61,341 nt of DNA from Anaerolineae bacterium (GCA_023151115.1 JAKLJP010000041.1:1-61341), one strand, 5' to 3'; positions 34,469 through 43,725 are shown, counted from the first letter of the stretch. The notes: generated by a model from the letters alone, not told the origin. Translations and numbers: made by a program.

Positions 34469-34562
34469 CATGTCATTTCGAGACCGAAGGTCGAGAAATC
34501 TCCAGGGACACAACACATAAAATAAGGTATTGGGGATTTCTCCCTGTGGTCGAAATGACATG
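34469..34562. repeat. GTCATTTCG palindrome, copy 2
   Basis: CATGTCATTTCG (34469-34480) with CGAAATGACATG (34551-34562), followed by GAGCAGTTAAC. It lies between kdpD and the kdpE-like gene. Confidence 0.75.
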
Positions 34563-34571
34563 GTTGAGCAG

Positions 34572-37277
34572 TTAACCTTTTTCTTTCAAAGGTAGTAATA
34601 ATTTGATAACTAACCCGCCGCCGGGCTGGTTTTCGGCCCAAATCCGCCCCCCGTGGGCCTCGATAATGCCGCTGCTGATGGACAGCCCCAACCCCGTACC
34701 CGGAGGGGCATCGCCCCGCTTCCGCCGGTCAGACGAAATACCGGGGGAAGTATGCGGCCCGCGATAAAACTTGTCAAAAATGCGGGTCAAATCATCAGGG
34801 GGAAGGCCGGGGCCGCGGTCGGCAATCTCAAGTTGGAGCGAGTTGCCGCTGACCTGCGCCCGGACCTCAATGGGGGTATCGGGCGGTGAGTATTTAATGG
34901 CATTATCCAACACATTGACCAAAGCCTGGACCACCAGCGCAAAATCCAACGGCAGCAGGGGCAGATCGGGCGGCAGGTCTACCCTCACCTCCCGGCCGGC
35001 GAGCAGACCGTCAAGCCGCTGCAGGGCTGCGCCAATCACATCCTGAATATCGCCGGGCTGGTATGATATTTTGAGCGCGCCCGCTTCCAGGCGACTCATA
35101 TCCAGCAGATTGCCGACCAGTTGGTTCAGCCGCCCGGCTTCTTCGTGGGCAGTTTTGAGCAGTTCCCGGCGGGTGGTTGGGTTGAGCGCGGCCTCATCTT
35201 CCAATAGGCTGCTGAGCGAGCCGGTAATCGAAGCTAACGGGGTGCGCAGATCATGCGAGATGGAGTTGAGCAGGGCGGTTTGCAATTTTTCTGTCTGCCG
35301 CAGCAGTTCGGCCTGGCGGGCGGTTTCGGCCAGGTTGGCCCGTTCGATGGCGAGCGCGGTTTGGCTGGCAAAGGCTTCCATCAGGCGCCGCTGCTCAGGC
35401 GTTGAGTGCAGGCCGGAGCGGGCCAGTTTTAAGCCCAGCACACCCACCACCCCGCGCGCTGTTTTGAGCGGCAAATAGCGGGCATCGGCCGCGGAGAGCG
35501 TATCGGTGTGCCGGCCGGCCGGCCGGCCATGCTGAAAGGCCCAGGTAGCTACGGCCAGTTTATCCTCGTCCAGGTCAAAACCAGGGCTGACCGCCTGCGC
35601 GGTCAGGCGCTCTCCGGCGGGCAGAAAAACAGCCACCTCCCGGTCAAAGGTCTGGCCGGTGTGGGTCAGCACCGCCTGCATAATTTCATCCAGCCCTACG
35701 GCCGAGGCCAGGTCTCGGCTGAGGGCATAAAGGGTCGCCGTTTGGGTTTCGCGCTGCCGGGCCACTTCGGCCTGTTCGCGTACTTGAGAAGCCAGGGTAC
35801 TGATCGCCAAGCCCACAATCAGCAGGCTGCCGAAAGTAATCAGATATTGGGGGTCGGCGACGGCAAAAGTGTAGCGGGGCGGCACAAAGAAAAAGTTAAA
35901 CCCGATGACGCTAAACACAGCCGCGATGATAGCCGGGCCACGCCCCAGGCGCAGCGACGCAATCACCACGGCCAGCAAAAAAAACATGACCAGGTTGGCC
36001 GGCGAAACAACCGGATCTATGACCTCGCCAATCAGGATGGCCAGGGCCACCAAGCCGAGGCTTTGCAGGTAGCGGTTCCAGGGGCGATGCGGCCGTAAAT
36101 CGCTTGGAATGACAATGGCGGCAGGAGTTTCGGCCGCGCTGCTAATCACATACACGTCAATGTCGCCGCTTTGATTGATCAGTTGATCCACCAGTGAGGC
36201 TTTCAGAAAGTTGAGCCAGCGGGCGTGGAGGGGTTTACCGGCAATGATTTTGGTAATGTTGTGGCTGCGGGCATAGTCAATGATCGTCTCCACAACTGTC
36301 GGGCCGGGCAGCGAAACCACCTTTGCGCCGAGTTCCTCGGCCAGGCGCAGCGTCCGCGCCACCCGATCCCGCTCGGCTTCCGAGAGCTGAGCGTGGCGGG
36401 GTGTTTCGACATACATGGCAAACCACTCGGCATCCAAGGGATCCGCCAGGCGGCGTCCGGCCCGAACCAGCCGTTCGCTGAGGGGGCTGGGGCTGACACA
36501 CACCAGCAGCCGGTCGCCGGCGGGCCAGGGACCCGGAATAGCCCGCGTCTGCATGTAGGTCCGCATCTGATCGTCTACCCGCTCGGCAGCTCGGCGCAGG
36601 GCCATTTCTCGCAACGCGGTTAAATTGCCGGGGCGGAAAAACTTTTGCATAGCCCGCGCCGCCTGGTCGGGCACGTAAACTTTGCCCTCTTCAAGTCGTT
36701 GCAGCAGTTCGGCGGGCGGCAGGTCAATTAATTCGATCTCATTGGCTTCGTCCAACAGCCGATCCGGCACGGTCTCACGGACGGTGACGCCGGTGATTTG
36801 GGCCACTACGTCGTTGAGGCTTTCCAGGTGCTGGACGTTGAGGGTGGTGTAAACGTCAATTCCGGCGGCCAGCAGTTCTTCGACATCCTGGTAGCGTTTG
36901 GGGTGGCGCGAGCCGGGAGCGTTGGTATGGGCCAGTTCATCCACCAGGGCAAGCTGGGGCCGGCGGGCCAGGACCCTATCCACGTCCATTTCCGGCAGCA
37001 TTACCCCGCGATATTCTACCTGCTGGCGAGGAATAATCTCTAAACCGGCCAGCAGATCTTCGGTCTCAACCCGGCCGTGGGTTTCGGCATAACCGACGAC
37101 CACATCCACACCTTCGGCTTGGCGCTGGTGAGCCGCGCCCAACATGGCATAGGTTTTGCCCACCCCGGCCACATAACCCAGAAAAATTTTGAGTTTACCC
37201 CGCGTTTGCTGCTGTTCTTCCGCCTGGGCATAGGCCAGTAAGGCTTCGGGACTGGGGCGAGAAGGGGTGTTAGACAT
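34572..37277 (-). CDS. kdpD: sensor histidine kinase KdpD
   Basis: 901 residues. The order is: N-terminal KdpD domain with Walker A GYVAGVGKT (34-42) and DELAHTNAPGSRHPKRYQDV; a UspA-like domain (ITKIIAGKP); four transmembrane helices (DUF4118, about 400-500); a GAF domain; HisKA with phospho-acceptor H675 (SISHDLRTPLASITG); and HATPase (DNAIKYS, GPGLPPDDL, GTGLGLSIS). It senses K+ limitation and phosphorylates KdpE. Complete, of normal length. The gene starts 73 bp downstream of dtd across a palindrome. Confidence 0.96.
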   Translation of the reverse strand: MSNTPSRPSPEALLAYAQAEEQQQTRGKLKIFLGYVAGVGKTYAMLGAAHQRQAEGVDVVVGYAETHGRVETEDLLAGLEIIPRQQVEYRGVMLPEMDVDRVLARRPQLALVDELAHTNAPGSRHPKRYQDVEELLAAGIDVYTTLNVQHLESLNDVVAQITGVTVRETVPDRLLDEANEIELIDLPPAELLQRLEEGKVYVPDQAARAMQKFFRPGNLTALREMALRRAAERVDDQMRTYMQTRAIPGPWPAGDRLLVCVSPSPLSERLVRAGRRLADPLDAEWFAMYVETPRHAQLSEAERDRVARTLRLAEELGAKVVSLPGPTVVETIIDYARSHNITKIIAGKPLHARWLNFLKASLVDQLINQSGDIDVYVISSAAETPAAIVIPSDLRPHRPWNRYLQSLGLVALAILIGEVIDPVVSPANLVMFFLLAVVIASLRLGRGPAIIAAVFSVIGFNFFFVPPRYTFAVADPQYLITFGSLLIVGLAISTLASQVREQAEVARQRETQTATLYALSRDLASAVGLDEIMQAVLTHTGQTFDREVAVFLPAGERLTAQAVSPGFDLDEDKLAVATWAFQHGRPAGRHTDTLSAADARYLPLKTARGVVGVLGLKLARSGLHSTPEQRRLMEAFASQTALAIERANLAETARQAELLRQTEKLQTALLNSISHDLRTPLASITGSLSSLLEDEAALNPTTRRELLKTAHEEAGRLNQLVGNLLDMSRLEAGALKISYQPGDIQDVIGAALQRLDGLLAGREVRVDLPPDLPLLPLDFALVVQALVNVLDNAIKYSPPDTPIEVRAQVSGNSLQLEIADRGPGLPPDDLTRIFDKFYRGPHTSPGISSDRRKRGDAPPGTGLGLSISSGIIEAHGGRIWAENQPGGGLVIKLLLPLKEKG

Positions 37278-37292
37278 GGTAGGCTCTCAAGC

Positions 37293-37350
37293 AGGAAGGT
37301 TGGAAGGCTGGAAGACTGATTATTAATCCAACCTTCCAGCCTTCCATGTC
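37293..37350. repeat. tandem-word palindrome (word GGAAGGTTGGAAGGCT)
   Basis: Left arm GGAAGGTTGGAAGGCTGGAA (37294-), right arm CCAACCTTCCAGCCTTCC (37328-). Between dtd and kdpD. Confidence 0.75.
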
Positions 37351-37806
37351 TTACAATTCGTCTGTATCCAAGACAATCGTCACCGGCCCGTCATTCTCGA
37401 TATGGACGAGCATGTGCGCGCCAAAAACGCCGGTGACAACTTTTTTGACGCCCAGCTTTTGCAATTCGGCGGCAAAGTGGGCGACCAGAGGCTCGGCTAC
37501 ATTGGGCAGGGCCGCGTCGGTGAAGCCGGGTCGGCGGCCTTTGCGGGCGTCGGCGTAGAGGGTGAATTGGGAGATGACCAGCATTTCGGCGTTGGTATCC
37601 AGGGCTGACAGGTTCATTTTGCCCTGCGCGTCTTCAAACACCCGCAAGTTAACGGTTTTTTCGGCCAGTTTTTTGACTTTCGCCGGTCCATCGCTATGTG
37701 TCACGCCAAGCAGAATGACGTAGCCCGGCCCAATCTGGCCGACGATGTTGCCATCTACAGTCACATGCCCCCGTTGAACTCGTTGTAAAACGGCACGCAC
37801 CCCCAT
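37351..37806 (-). CDS. dtd: D-aminoacyl-tRNA deacylase
   Basis: 151 residues. It hydrolyses D-aminoacyl-tRNAs (and glycyl-tRNA-Ala), a proofreading step. MGVRAVLQRVQRGHVTVDG, NLRVFEDAQGKMNLS, LVISQFTLYADARKGRRPGF and the C-terminal VTGVFGAHMLVHIENDGPVT with the GP-motif are all conserved. Normal length. It has its own promoter at 37833-37861 and may read on into kdpD. Confidence 0.95.
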   Translation of the reverse strand: MGVRAVLQRVQRGHVTVDGNIVGQIGPGYVILLGVTHSDGPAKVKKLAEKTVNLRVFEDAQGKMNLSALDTNAEMLVISQFTLYADARKGRRPGFTDAALPNVAEPLVAHFAAELQKLGVKKVVTGVFGAHMLVHIENDGPVTIVLDTDEL

Positions 37807-37832
37807 GCTCCTTAAATAAATTATAATCTCCG

Positions 37833-37861
37833 ATTATAGCTTTCTATTGGAATTTGACCAA
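37833..37861 (-). promoter_or_regulatory. dtd promoter
   Basis: Minus strand TTGGTC (37861-37856), 17 bp, TATAAT (37838-37833), about 30 bp from ATG 37806 with AAGGAG before it. Confidence 0.65.
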
Positions 37862-37960
37862 TAAATTTATCGTAATCTCACCGAGTTGTGCTAAAATGAT
37901 ACAAGTCAGGATCAATTTTGCCTGGCTGAAAAATATTTTTCCTTTGAGAAGGTTAAGACA

Positions 37961-38011
37961 ATGAATATTATCATCTTGCTTGATGTAGGCACTCACGACG
38001 AAGTTTACTGA
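37961..38011 (+). other. possible 16-codon leader or gene remnant
   Basis: MNIIILLDVGTHDEVY followed by a stop. GAGAAGG lies 8 bp upstream of its ATG. It may be a truncated gene start or noise; it ends 23 bp before the convergent tricorn stop. No other feature in 37862-38033. Confidence 0.2.
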
Positions 38012-38033
38012 GAAATCCACTTCACAGAGTAAG

Positions 38034-41000
38034 CTAATTCCCCTTTTTCAACTTCGGCAGTTTTGGCAGTTCCCGGCTGGGCCGGGGACCAAAATCGGGG
38101 ATGCGAGGCGGTTTGGCCTCCATCAACTTCATGATTTCTTGCAACCCCCGTTCCAACTGCGGGTCTTGACCGGCCACGTAATCTTGCGGCTTGACCTCCA
38201 CCTCGATGTCAGGGTCCGTGCCGTAATTTTCTACGGCCCAACCGACATCCTGGAACCAGGATGAAAATTCGGGCTGGGTGGTAATGGTGCCATCTACCAA
38301 CGTATGGCGCGGTGAAATACCAATCACCCCGCCCCAGGTCCGCTTGCCAATGACCGGCCCCAGCCCCATAATTTTAAAAGCGTGGGTAAAAATGTCGCCA
38401 TCCGAACCGGCAAATTCGTTGGTCAGCGCCACCAGCGGCCCCAGCACCGAGTGGACAGGATAGGGAAACGCCTGTCCATAACGCGGCTGTTTGTAGCCAA
38501 TACGCCGCCGGGCCAGCTTTTCCAACAGTAATTGCGATACATTGCCGCCGCCGTTGAAGCGGACATCCACGATCAGCCCCTCTCGCTCCGACTCGGCCAG
38601 GTAGTAGCGATGAAATTCGGCGTAGCCAAACGCGCCCATATCGGGAATATGAACGTAACCGACTCGCTCGTTAGTTTCGGTGTGGACGCGGCGGCGGTTC
38701 GTTTCGACCCACTCCCGGTAGCGCGCCTCGGTTTCGCTGCGCAGCGTTTTGACCAGGACGGTGCGGGGGGAGGGAGGGTTGGAAGGTTGGAGGGTTGGAG
38801 GGTTGGAAGGTTGGGAAACTACTTCTTCTGACTGACTATCATCTTGTTCTGGGGCGGTCTCCGGTCTCCGATCTCCGGTCCCTCCCAGCAGGGTCAACTG
38901 CACCTCGACGCCGGCCCGATTGACCAACAACTGCTGCGGTGAAACCTCGCGGCTCAGGCGTTGCCCGTCAATCGCCAGCAGAATATCGCCTACCTGGGCG
39001 TTGACCCCCAACCGGCGCAGGGGCGAGTCCCACCGTTCGACCCAGGCATCACCCTGGACAATGTGGGTAAGCCGATAGCCACCGGAAGCAAGGTCGTACT
39101 CAAAATCAGCGCCCAAAAAACCCTGGTCGTAGCGGGGCGAGGGGCGGTAATCACCGCCAATCTCATAGGCGTGCGACGTGCCCAACTCGCCCTGCATTTC
39201 CCACATCAAATCTGAAAACTCAGAGCGAGTGGTAACGCGATCAATCAGCGGGAAATAACGCTGATAAACTTGCTGCCAATCCACCTGGGCCATATCGTCA
39301 GTCCAGAAATGGTCGCGCTGCAAACGCCAGGCCTCGCGGAACATCTGCTGCCACTCGTCGGGCGGGTTGACGGCCACCCGCACCCGGCTTAGGTCAATCC
39401 AGCCGCTCTTTTTGGTGTAGCCGCTGGCCCCGTTGTCCGGCTTTTCCCCGGCTTTCAACACCCGTAAATGCCTGCCGTTGCGATAAATCAGATAATTTCG
39501 ATCTCGCGACACCTCGAAATCGCTGACGCCGTTGACGATGAACTCTTTTTTGCGCTCGATCAGATCATACATCTCCAGCGCCCCGTTGCCTTCCTCGTCG
39601 TCGTGATTGCGCCAGCTTTTGCCCAGGCTGCCTTCGATGGGAAAGGAGGTAAAAAGCACTTTGTCTTTGTTGATGCCCCTGATTTGATGATAGCGCCCTT
39701 CGGGTACCGGAAAAGCCACCACCCGGCTTTGAATCCCCTCCAGGTCAATCCGCAGGGACTTATCTTTTTCCTCCGGTTTTGGCAGGGGAGCGCCGGCCTC
39801 CTGGCTGCTTTTGGCGGCTTCGGGCGCGGGTGGTTTGTCGGCTTCTTCTTTTTTGCTGTTGTCAGCCGGGCGGCCATTTTCTCCGGCGGGAACTTCGCCC
39901 GGCGCAGGGATAAAGGGATTGGCCAACTCTTTTTGCAGTGTGACCAGGTAAGGCCGCGAGCCGCGCGGGAAATTCAGATCAAAATAGTAGCTGTCATGCA
40001 CCGGGTCAAAATCGCGGAAGGAAAGGAAATAGATGTATTTGCCGGCGGGGTCAAAACTGGGGCCAAAATCGTGCAGAGTATTCGGGGTGGTGACAAAATG
40101 GGTCGCCCCGCTTTCGATGTGACACAACTTTATGGCGGCGGTATAGAGCGACGTGCGCAAACTGTAAACCACCCACTCCCCATCCGGCGACCAATCCAGC
40201 CCGTAGATGCGGCCATAATTGCTTTTGTCCAGTACCTTATAACTTTTTTGGGCCAGATCAACCAGAATAAGCTCGTAGCGATGGTTGCCAAACACCAGGC
40301 GGTCGTGGCGGGGCGACAGCTTGAAATAGAGCGGCCGGCCAATATCCAACCCGGTCAGCCGCTCCACCGGGCGGTCGGCGGGCGTTTTGCTGGCGTCGGG
40401 ATGGATTTCGATGACTTCTTCCCCGTCGGCGTCGCTGAGCATAACCAGCCGCTGGCCGTCATTCAACCATTCGATGAGCCGGGAACGCACTCCGGCTGTT
40501 TTGCCGTAGGGCAGCACCGCCCCTTCCCAGTTGGACATGGCAAACGCCTGGCCGCGAGTGGTCAAGGCAACGCTGTGCCCCTGCGGGTGCAGGGTGTAGT
40601 GGTCCAGATAGCTGGCCGCTTTGACAAACTTGCGGTTGCGTTGGACGCGGGGGCTGTGAAACTCGATCTTGATTTTTTCGAGACTTTTTTTGCTGTTTTT
40701 GGCCGGATCGAACAGATAGAGGTCGGCCCCGGCGCGGTAAACAATTCGCCGGCCATCGGTGGCGGGGTTGCGGACATAATAATCCTCGTGGTGGGTGTGG
40801 CGCTGGATGTCTTTGCCGTCGAGGGTGCAGGAATAAAGGTTGCCGACGCCTTCGTGGTCAGAAAGATAGTAAATCCGCTCGCCCAGCCACAAGGGGCAGA
40901 CCACGTGGCCGGGGCTTTTGAGCAGCGGTTTAAATTTGCCTTTGCCTTTAAGATCAATCCAGATTTCGCCGGCCGTGCCGCCGCGATAGCGTTTCCAGTT

Positions 41001-41468
41001 AGCTAACTCGTTCGAGCGCCGCCCGATGACCACGCCGCCCTCCGGCCCAAACGACAGGGAGCGGGCCGGGCCGCAGGGGAGCAGTTCGGGCTGGCCGCCC
41101 TCTCGGCTGATGGTGTACATAGGCGTCAGGGTGGGAAAAGGCTGGCCGGCGCTGCTGGCCAAAACAATTTTCTGGCTGGCCGGCGTCCAGCCAACCACCG
41201 TAGTTTTGCTGCCCAGGTAGGTCAAGCGGGTGGCCGGGCCGCCGTCGGCAGGCATAACATAGACTTCGCCCTCGCCATCTTCCCGGCCGATAAAAGCCAG
41301 CCACTCGCCATCGGGCGACAGGGCCGGGTGGGAGACCATGCCCAGGTTGGCCGTCAGCCGGCGGGCCACGCCGCCTTTGGTCGGGACAGACCAGAGGTCA
41401 TCTTCGCAAACGAAGACGACGGTATTTTTGTGGATGGTTGGGTAGCGGTAGTAGCCGTTGAGTTTCAT
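38034..41468 (-). CDS. tricorn protease homologue (S41 family)
   Basis: 1144 residues. Residues 1-560 carry PD40/beta-propeller repeats (GYYRYPTIHKNTVVFVCEDD, HPALSPDGEWLAF, YGLDWSPDGEWVVYS). A low-complexity spacer (PAGENGRPADN...KPEEKDKS) separates the second propeller. Then a C1 domain, a PDZ domain (about 810-880, VGDILLAIDGQRL), and the C2/S41 domain with catalytic S1022 (EFAGSDGDIF) and GKRTWGGVIG. Tricorn degrades peptides released by other proteases. The PDZ-S41 linker contains an in-frame insertion of intergenic-type word repeats (38768-38885). Catalytic residues appear intact. Confidence 0.93.
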   Translation of the reverse strand: MKLNGYYRYPTIHKNTVVFVCEDDLWSVPTKGGVARRLTANLGMVSHPALSPDGEWLAFIGREDGEGEVYVMPADGGPATRLTYLGSKTTVVGWTPASQKIVLASSAGQPFPTLTPMYTISREGGQPELLPCGPARSLSFGPEGGVVIGRRSNELANWKRYRGGTAGEIWIDLKGKGKFKPLLKSPGHVVCPLWLGERIYYLSDHEGVGNLYSCTLDGKDIQRHTHHEDYYVRNPATDGRRIVYRAGADLYLFDPAKNSKKSLEKIKIEFHSPRVQRNRKFVKAASYLDHYTLHPQGHSVALTTRGQAFAMSNWEGAVLPYGKTAGVRSRLIEWLNDGQRLVMLSDADGEEVIEIHPDASKTPADRPVERLTGLDIGRPLYFKLSPRHDRLVFGNHRYELILVDLAQKSYKVLDKSNYGRIYGLDWSPDGEWVVYSLRTSLYTAAIKLCHIESGATHFVTTPNTLHDFGPSFDPAGKYIYFLSFRDFDPVHDSYYFDLNFPRGSRPYLVTLQKELANPFIPAPGEVPAGENGRPADNSKKEEADKPPAPEAAKSSQEAGAPLPKPEEKDKSLRIDLEGIQSRVVAFPVPEGRYHQIRGINKDKVLFTSFPIEGSLGKSWRNHDDEEGNGALEMYDLIERKKEFIVNGVSDFEVSRDRNYLIYRNGRHLRVLKAGEKPDNGASGYTKKSGWIDLSRVRVAVNPPDEWQQMFREAWRLQRDHFWTDDMAQVDWQQVYQRYFPLIDRVTTRSEFSDLMWEMQGELGTSHAYEIGGDYRPSPRYDQGFLGADFEYDLASGGYRLTHIVQGDAWVERWDSPLRRLGVNAQVGDILLAIDGQRLSREVSPQQLLVNRAGVEVQLTLLGGTGDRRPETAPEQDDSQSEEVVSQPSNPPTLQPSNPPSPRTVLVKTLRSETEARYREWVETNRRRVHTETNERVGYVHIPDMGAFGYAEFHRYYLAESEREGLIVDVRFNGGGNVSQLLLEKLARRRIGYKQPRYGQAFPYPVHSVLGPLVALTNEFAGSDGDIFTHAFKIMGLGPVIGKRTWGGVIGISPRHTLVDGTITTQPEFSSWFQDVGWAVENYGTDPDIEVEVKPQDYVAGQDPQLERGLQEIMKLMEAKPPRIPDFGPRPSRELPKLPKLKKGN
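38768..38885. repeat. word repeats inserted inside the tricorn gene
   Basis: 38768-38816 repeats GGTTGGA(A/G)G and 38856-38885 repeats GGTCTCC. Both words are those of intergenic palindromes (29738, 37293; 27860, 49602). In protein they give SQPSNPPTLQPSNPPSP and RRPETAP, in frame, between PDZ and S41. Confidence 0.75.
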
Positions 41469-41547
41469 GGATTTTGATTACCTGAAAAGTATTTGGATCG
41501 AATCAAGTTTTGAGCCGGGATTTGGGGATTAGGAGCGTTCTTCCTGA

Positions 41548-41969
41548 TTATACCGATGCCCCAAACAATGACCATTTATCTTTGTATGGTTCTGCGTCTG
41601 TCAAAAGGAAAGAATACCAGTCAGAGTTTGGCCTTGGATCGTGCCACATTTTTCTCGCCACAATTGTGCTAGGAACAATGTAGAAATTAATGAGATCACC
41701 CGATTTTCGATTGGTTAGGTTTACAAATACATAGATATGGCTTTCGGATACTTGTTCCTTAGCTTTTTTATTTAGGAGCCAAAAACTGCGGATTTGTGCA
41801 TTGGTTTTTACTTGTACAGAATAGGCTCTTTGGCAAGCTTGGTCAGTTACCAAATATCAGCCCCTATCGCACTACGAGATGTAGGAGATGCAATGAAACC
41901 AAGTTTCGACAATTCAGCCGCTACAAGATAAACTCCCCTCATTCCCGTGAGTTGTCTGGTTAATGCCAT
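41548..41969 (-). pseudogene. frameshifted nuclease-like gene (PD-(D/E)XK-type, tentative)
   Basis: From ATG 41969 (AAGGA upstream) the frame reads MALTRQLTGMRGVYLVAAEL, then SAIGADI, and then stops. Adding one base at about 41853 restores LVTDQACQRAYSVQVKTN, SFWLLNKKAKEQVSESHIYV and on to WSLFGASV at 41548. 'D.L......QVK.N' resembles a PD-(D/E)XK nuclease core. It is a pseudogene or there is a sequencing error in the T-run; the reading apart from that is clean. Confidence 0.6.
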
Positions 41970-42010
41970 CTGAATTCCTTTGTACTGATATTCAGTTTAT
42001 GGTTCATCTC

Positions 42011-42290
42011 TCAGCCCACAATATTCAATAATTCATCAATCTCCTGGTCGAGCCTGACGCGGCGCTTCGCAATCGCTTGCTCCAAATCCCTGCGAGTCGC
42101 CCGTGTCCATTTATCCACCCCCATCATTCGTTCTGGCGACAGTATCATAAGGGCGAGCATTGCCGAGGTTGTGGACAAACCGAACGTATAAGCAAATATT
42201 GTTCGTTTCGATACTTTGCAAAACATCAACAACTACCCCAATTTGGCCGAGCGCATTGACAATATCGCCCCGCTTGAAATCAATAGTCAC
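42011..42290 (-). pseudogene. degraded gene fragment
   Basis: Two frames with coding-like text overlap on the minus strand: one with FKRGDIVNALGQIGVVVDVL from about 42280 to 42120, the other with WTRATRRDLEQAIAKRRVRL, then DQEIDELLNIVG ending at 42011. A frameshift near 42110-42130 would join them. The family is not recognised. Word repeats (CTGCTACTCTGCGACCCTGT) follow at 42292. Confidence 0.35.
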
Positions 42291-42310
42291 TCTGCTACTC
42301 TGCGACCCTG

Positions 42311-43048
42311 TTACCCTGCTACCCTGTTCCTCACCGCCACAATCTCGGCCATGATGCTCAGCGCAATCTCCGCCGGAGTCCGCCCGCCCAGGTCCAGGCC
42401 AATCGGCGCGTGGAGGCGATCAATTTGAGCCTGGGTCAGGCCGCTTTCCAGCAGCCGTTGGACTCGCTGGGCGTGGGTTTTGGGGCTGCCCAAGGCGCCG
42501 ACGTAGGCGGCCGGGCTGGGCAAGGCCACCAGCAGCGCGGGATCATCCAGCTTGGGGTCGTGCGTGACCACGACCACGCTGGTTTCGCGGTTCAGGCCAA
42601 TTTCGGGCAGAGCTTCGTCGGGCCACTGCTGCACCAGATGATCGGCATGAGGAAACCGTTCCGGCGAGGCAAAGGCCGTGCGCGGGTCTACGATATAAGT
42701 GCTGAACCCCAACGGTTTGGCAAAGTGAATCAAATCACTGGCAATATGCACCCCGCCCACAATCACCAGGCGCGGGGCAGGCCGATGCACATCAAAAAAG
42801 ACCTCAATCTCTCCCCCTTCTTGGGAGGGATAGCGCCGGGTGGCTGAAGTTCGCTCGGCCATCAATCGCTGCGCCTCTTGCAGTACCGCTTCGCCCAGAG
42901 GCGTCTCCAGCAGCGAGCCAACCGGCTCGCCCTCCGCCGGAATCAGCGCCTTGACGCCCAACAATTCCGCCGGCCCACGCACCACTACCGCCAGGGCTAC
43001 ACTTTGATCTTGTTGGAGATATTCTTTTAACTGAGAAAATAGAGACAT
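42311..43048 (-). CDS. XdhC-family protein (Rossmann-domain half)
   Basis: 245 residues. The C-terminal half has the XdhC Rossmann signature (RLVIVGGVHIASDLIHFAKP, STYIVDPRTAFASPERF, ETSVVVVTHDPKLDDPAL, YVGALGSPKTHAQRVQRL, GLDLGGRTPAEIALSIMAEI). Such proteins insert or sulfurate the molybdenum cofactor of xanthine dehydrogenase/CO dehydrogenase. Here the normally fused N-terminal domain is a separate gene 93 bp upstream. No molybdenum hydroxylase is in the window. Confidence 0.88.
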   Translation of the reverse strand: MSLFSQLKEYLQQDQSVALAVVVRGPAELLGVKALIPAEGEPVGSLLETPLGEAVLQEAQRLMAERTSATRRYPSQEGGEIEVFFDVHRPAPRLVIVGGVHIASDLIHFAKPLGFSTYIVDPRTAFASPERFPHADHLVQQWPDEALPEIGLNRETSVVVVTHDPKLDDPALLVALPSPAAYVGALGSPKTHAQRVQRLLESGLTQAQIDRLHAPIGLDLGGRTPAEIALSIMAEIVAVRNRVAG

Positions 43049-43069
43049 GCCAACACACCTTATCGCGGG

Positions 43070-43138
43070 GAGTGGGCAGTAGGGAGTAAGGAGTAGGGGA
43101 TTTTTCCCTTACTTCCTAATCCCTACTGCCTACTCCCA
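43070..43138. repeat. tandem-word palindrome (word AGTAGGGAGTAAGG)
   Basis: Left arm GAGTGGGCAGTAGGGAGTAAGG onward (43070-43100) against CCCTTACTTCC...CTACTCCC (43105-43138). Confidence 0.7.
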
Positions 43139-43141
43139 TCT

Positions 43142-43456
43142 TCACCAATCCAACCGCTCGACAAACACCTCAATTGTGCCGCCGCAGGCCAGGCCGACTT
43201 CCCAGGCGTTCTCGTCGGCCACACCAAAGTGGAGCAGCTTAGGCCGGCCCGATTTAATCACCCGCATAGCCTCCTCGACCACCGCGCCCTCGACACAGCC
43301 GCCGCTGACCGAGCCGATCATTTCGCCTTTGTGGTTCACGGCCATCTTCGAGCCGGGGGCGCGGGGGGATGACCCCCAAGTTTGGGTCACGGTGGCAATA
43401 GCAATTTTGTCGCCGCGCGCCTGCCAGGCTTCGATATCGGCCAGAATTTCTTTCAT
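43142..43456 (-). CDS. XdhC/CoxI-domain protein
   Basis: 104 residues. AIATVTQTWGSSPRAPGSKM, GEMIGSVSGGCVEGAVVEEA and VGLACGGTIEVFVERL form the whole XdhC N-terminal (CoxI) domain, with its GSVSGGC signature. It is the partner of the Rossmann-half gene downstream. The two halves are usually one protein, or two in some Chloroflexota and Actinobacteria. Confidence 0.9.
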   Translation of the reverse strand: MKEILADIEAWQARGDKIAIATVTQTWGSSPRAPGSKMAVNHKGEMIGSVSGGCVEGAVVEEAMRVIKSGRPKLLHFGVADENAWEVGLACGGTIEVFVERLDW

Positions 43457-43532
43457 AGCAAGCTCCTCGACTTTAAGTTTTTAAGCTGATAAGCAATATT
43501 ATCCAGATTTTTTGATTTATGCCAAGAATGAA

Positions 43533-43594
43533 AAGGAGGCGAGGACGCGAGGAGGCGAAGGGCTTCACCTCCTCGCCTCACGAGTCATCGCCTC
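43533..43594. repeat. tandem-word palindrome (word GAGGCGAGG)
   Basis: Left arm AAGGAGGCGAGGACGCGAGG onward, right arm CACCTCCTCGCCTCACGAGT onward to 43594. It directly abuts MITE A. Confidence 0.7.
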
Positions 43595-43598
43595 TTTA

Positions 43599-43702
43599 TA
43601 TACTAAGCGCACGCTAAAATTTCCGTAGGACGGCATCCCTATGCCGTCCGCTGACGCATGGGGATGCGTCAGCTACGGAAATTTTGAAATGCGTTGGGTA
43701 TA
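43599..43702. mobile_element. MITE copy A (104 bp)
   Basis: Ends TATACTAAGCGCACGCTAAAAT and ATTTTGAAATGCGTTGGGTATA; inside are CCGTAGGACGGCAT/ATGCCGTCC hairpins and an extra hairpin TGACGCATGGGGATGCGTCA. Copy B at 48896-48977 is the same element in the opposite orientation without the extra hairpin. Confidence 0.75.
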
Positions 43703-43725
43703 ATCAAGGGAGGGCCGATTGCGAA

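Noticed and set aside
39468..41006. Long plus-strand open frame of 512 codons
   Set aside because: It lies wholly antisense to the tricorn gene, whose protein has clear domains. High-GC third positions create such open antisense frames.
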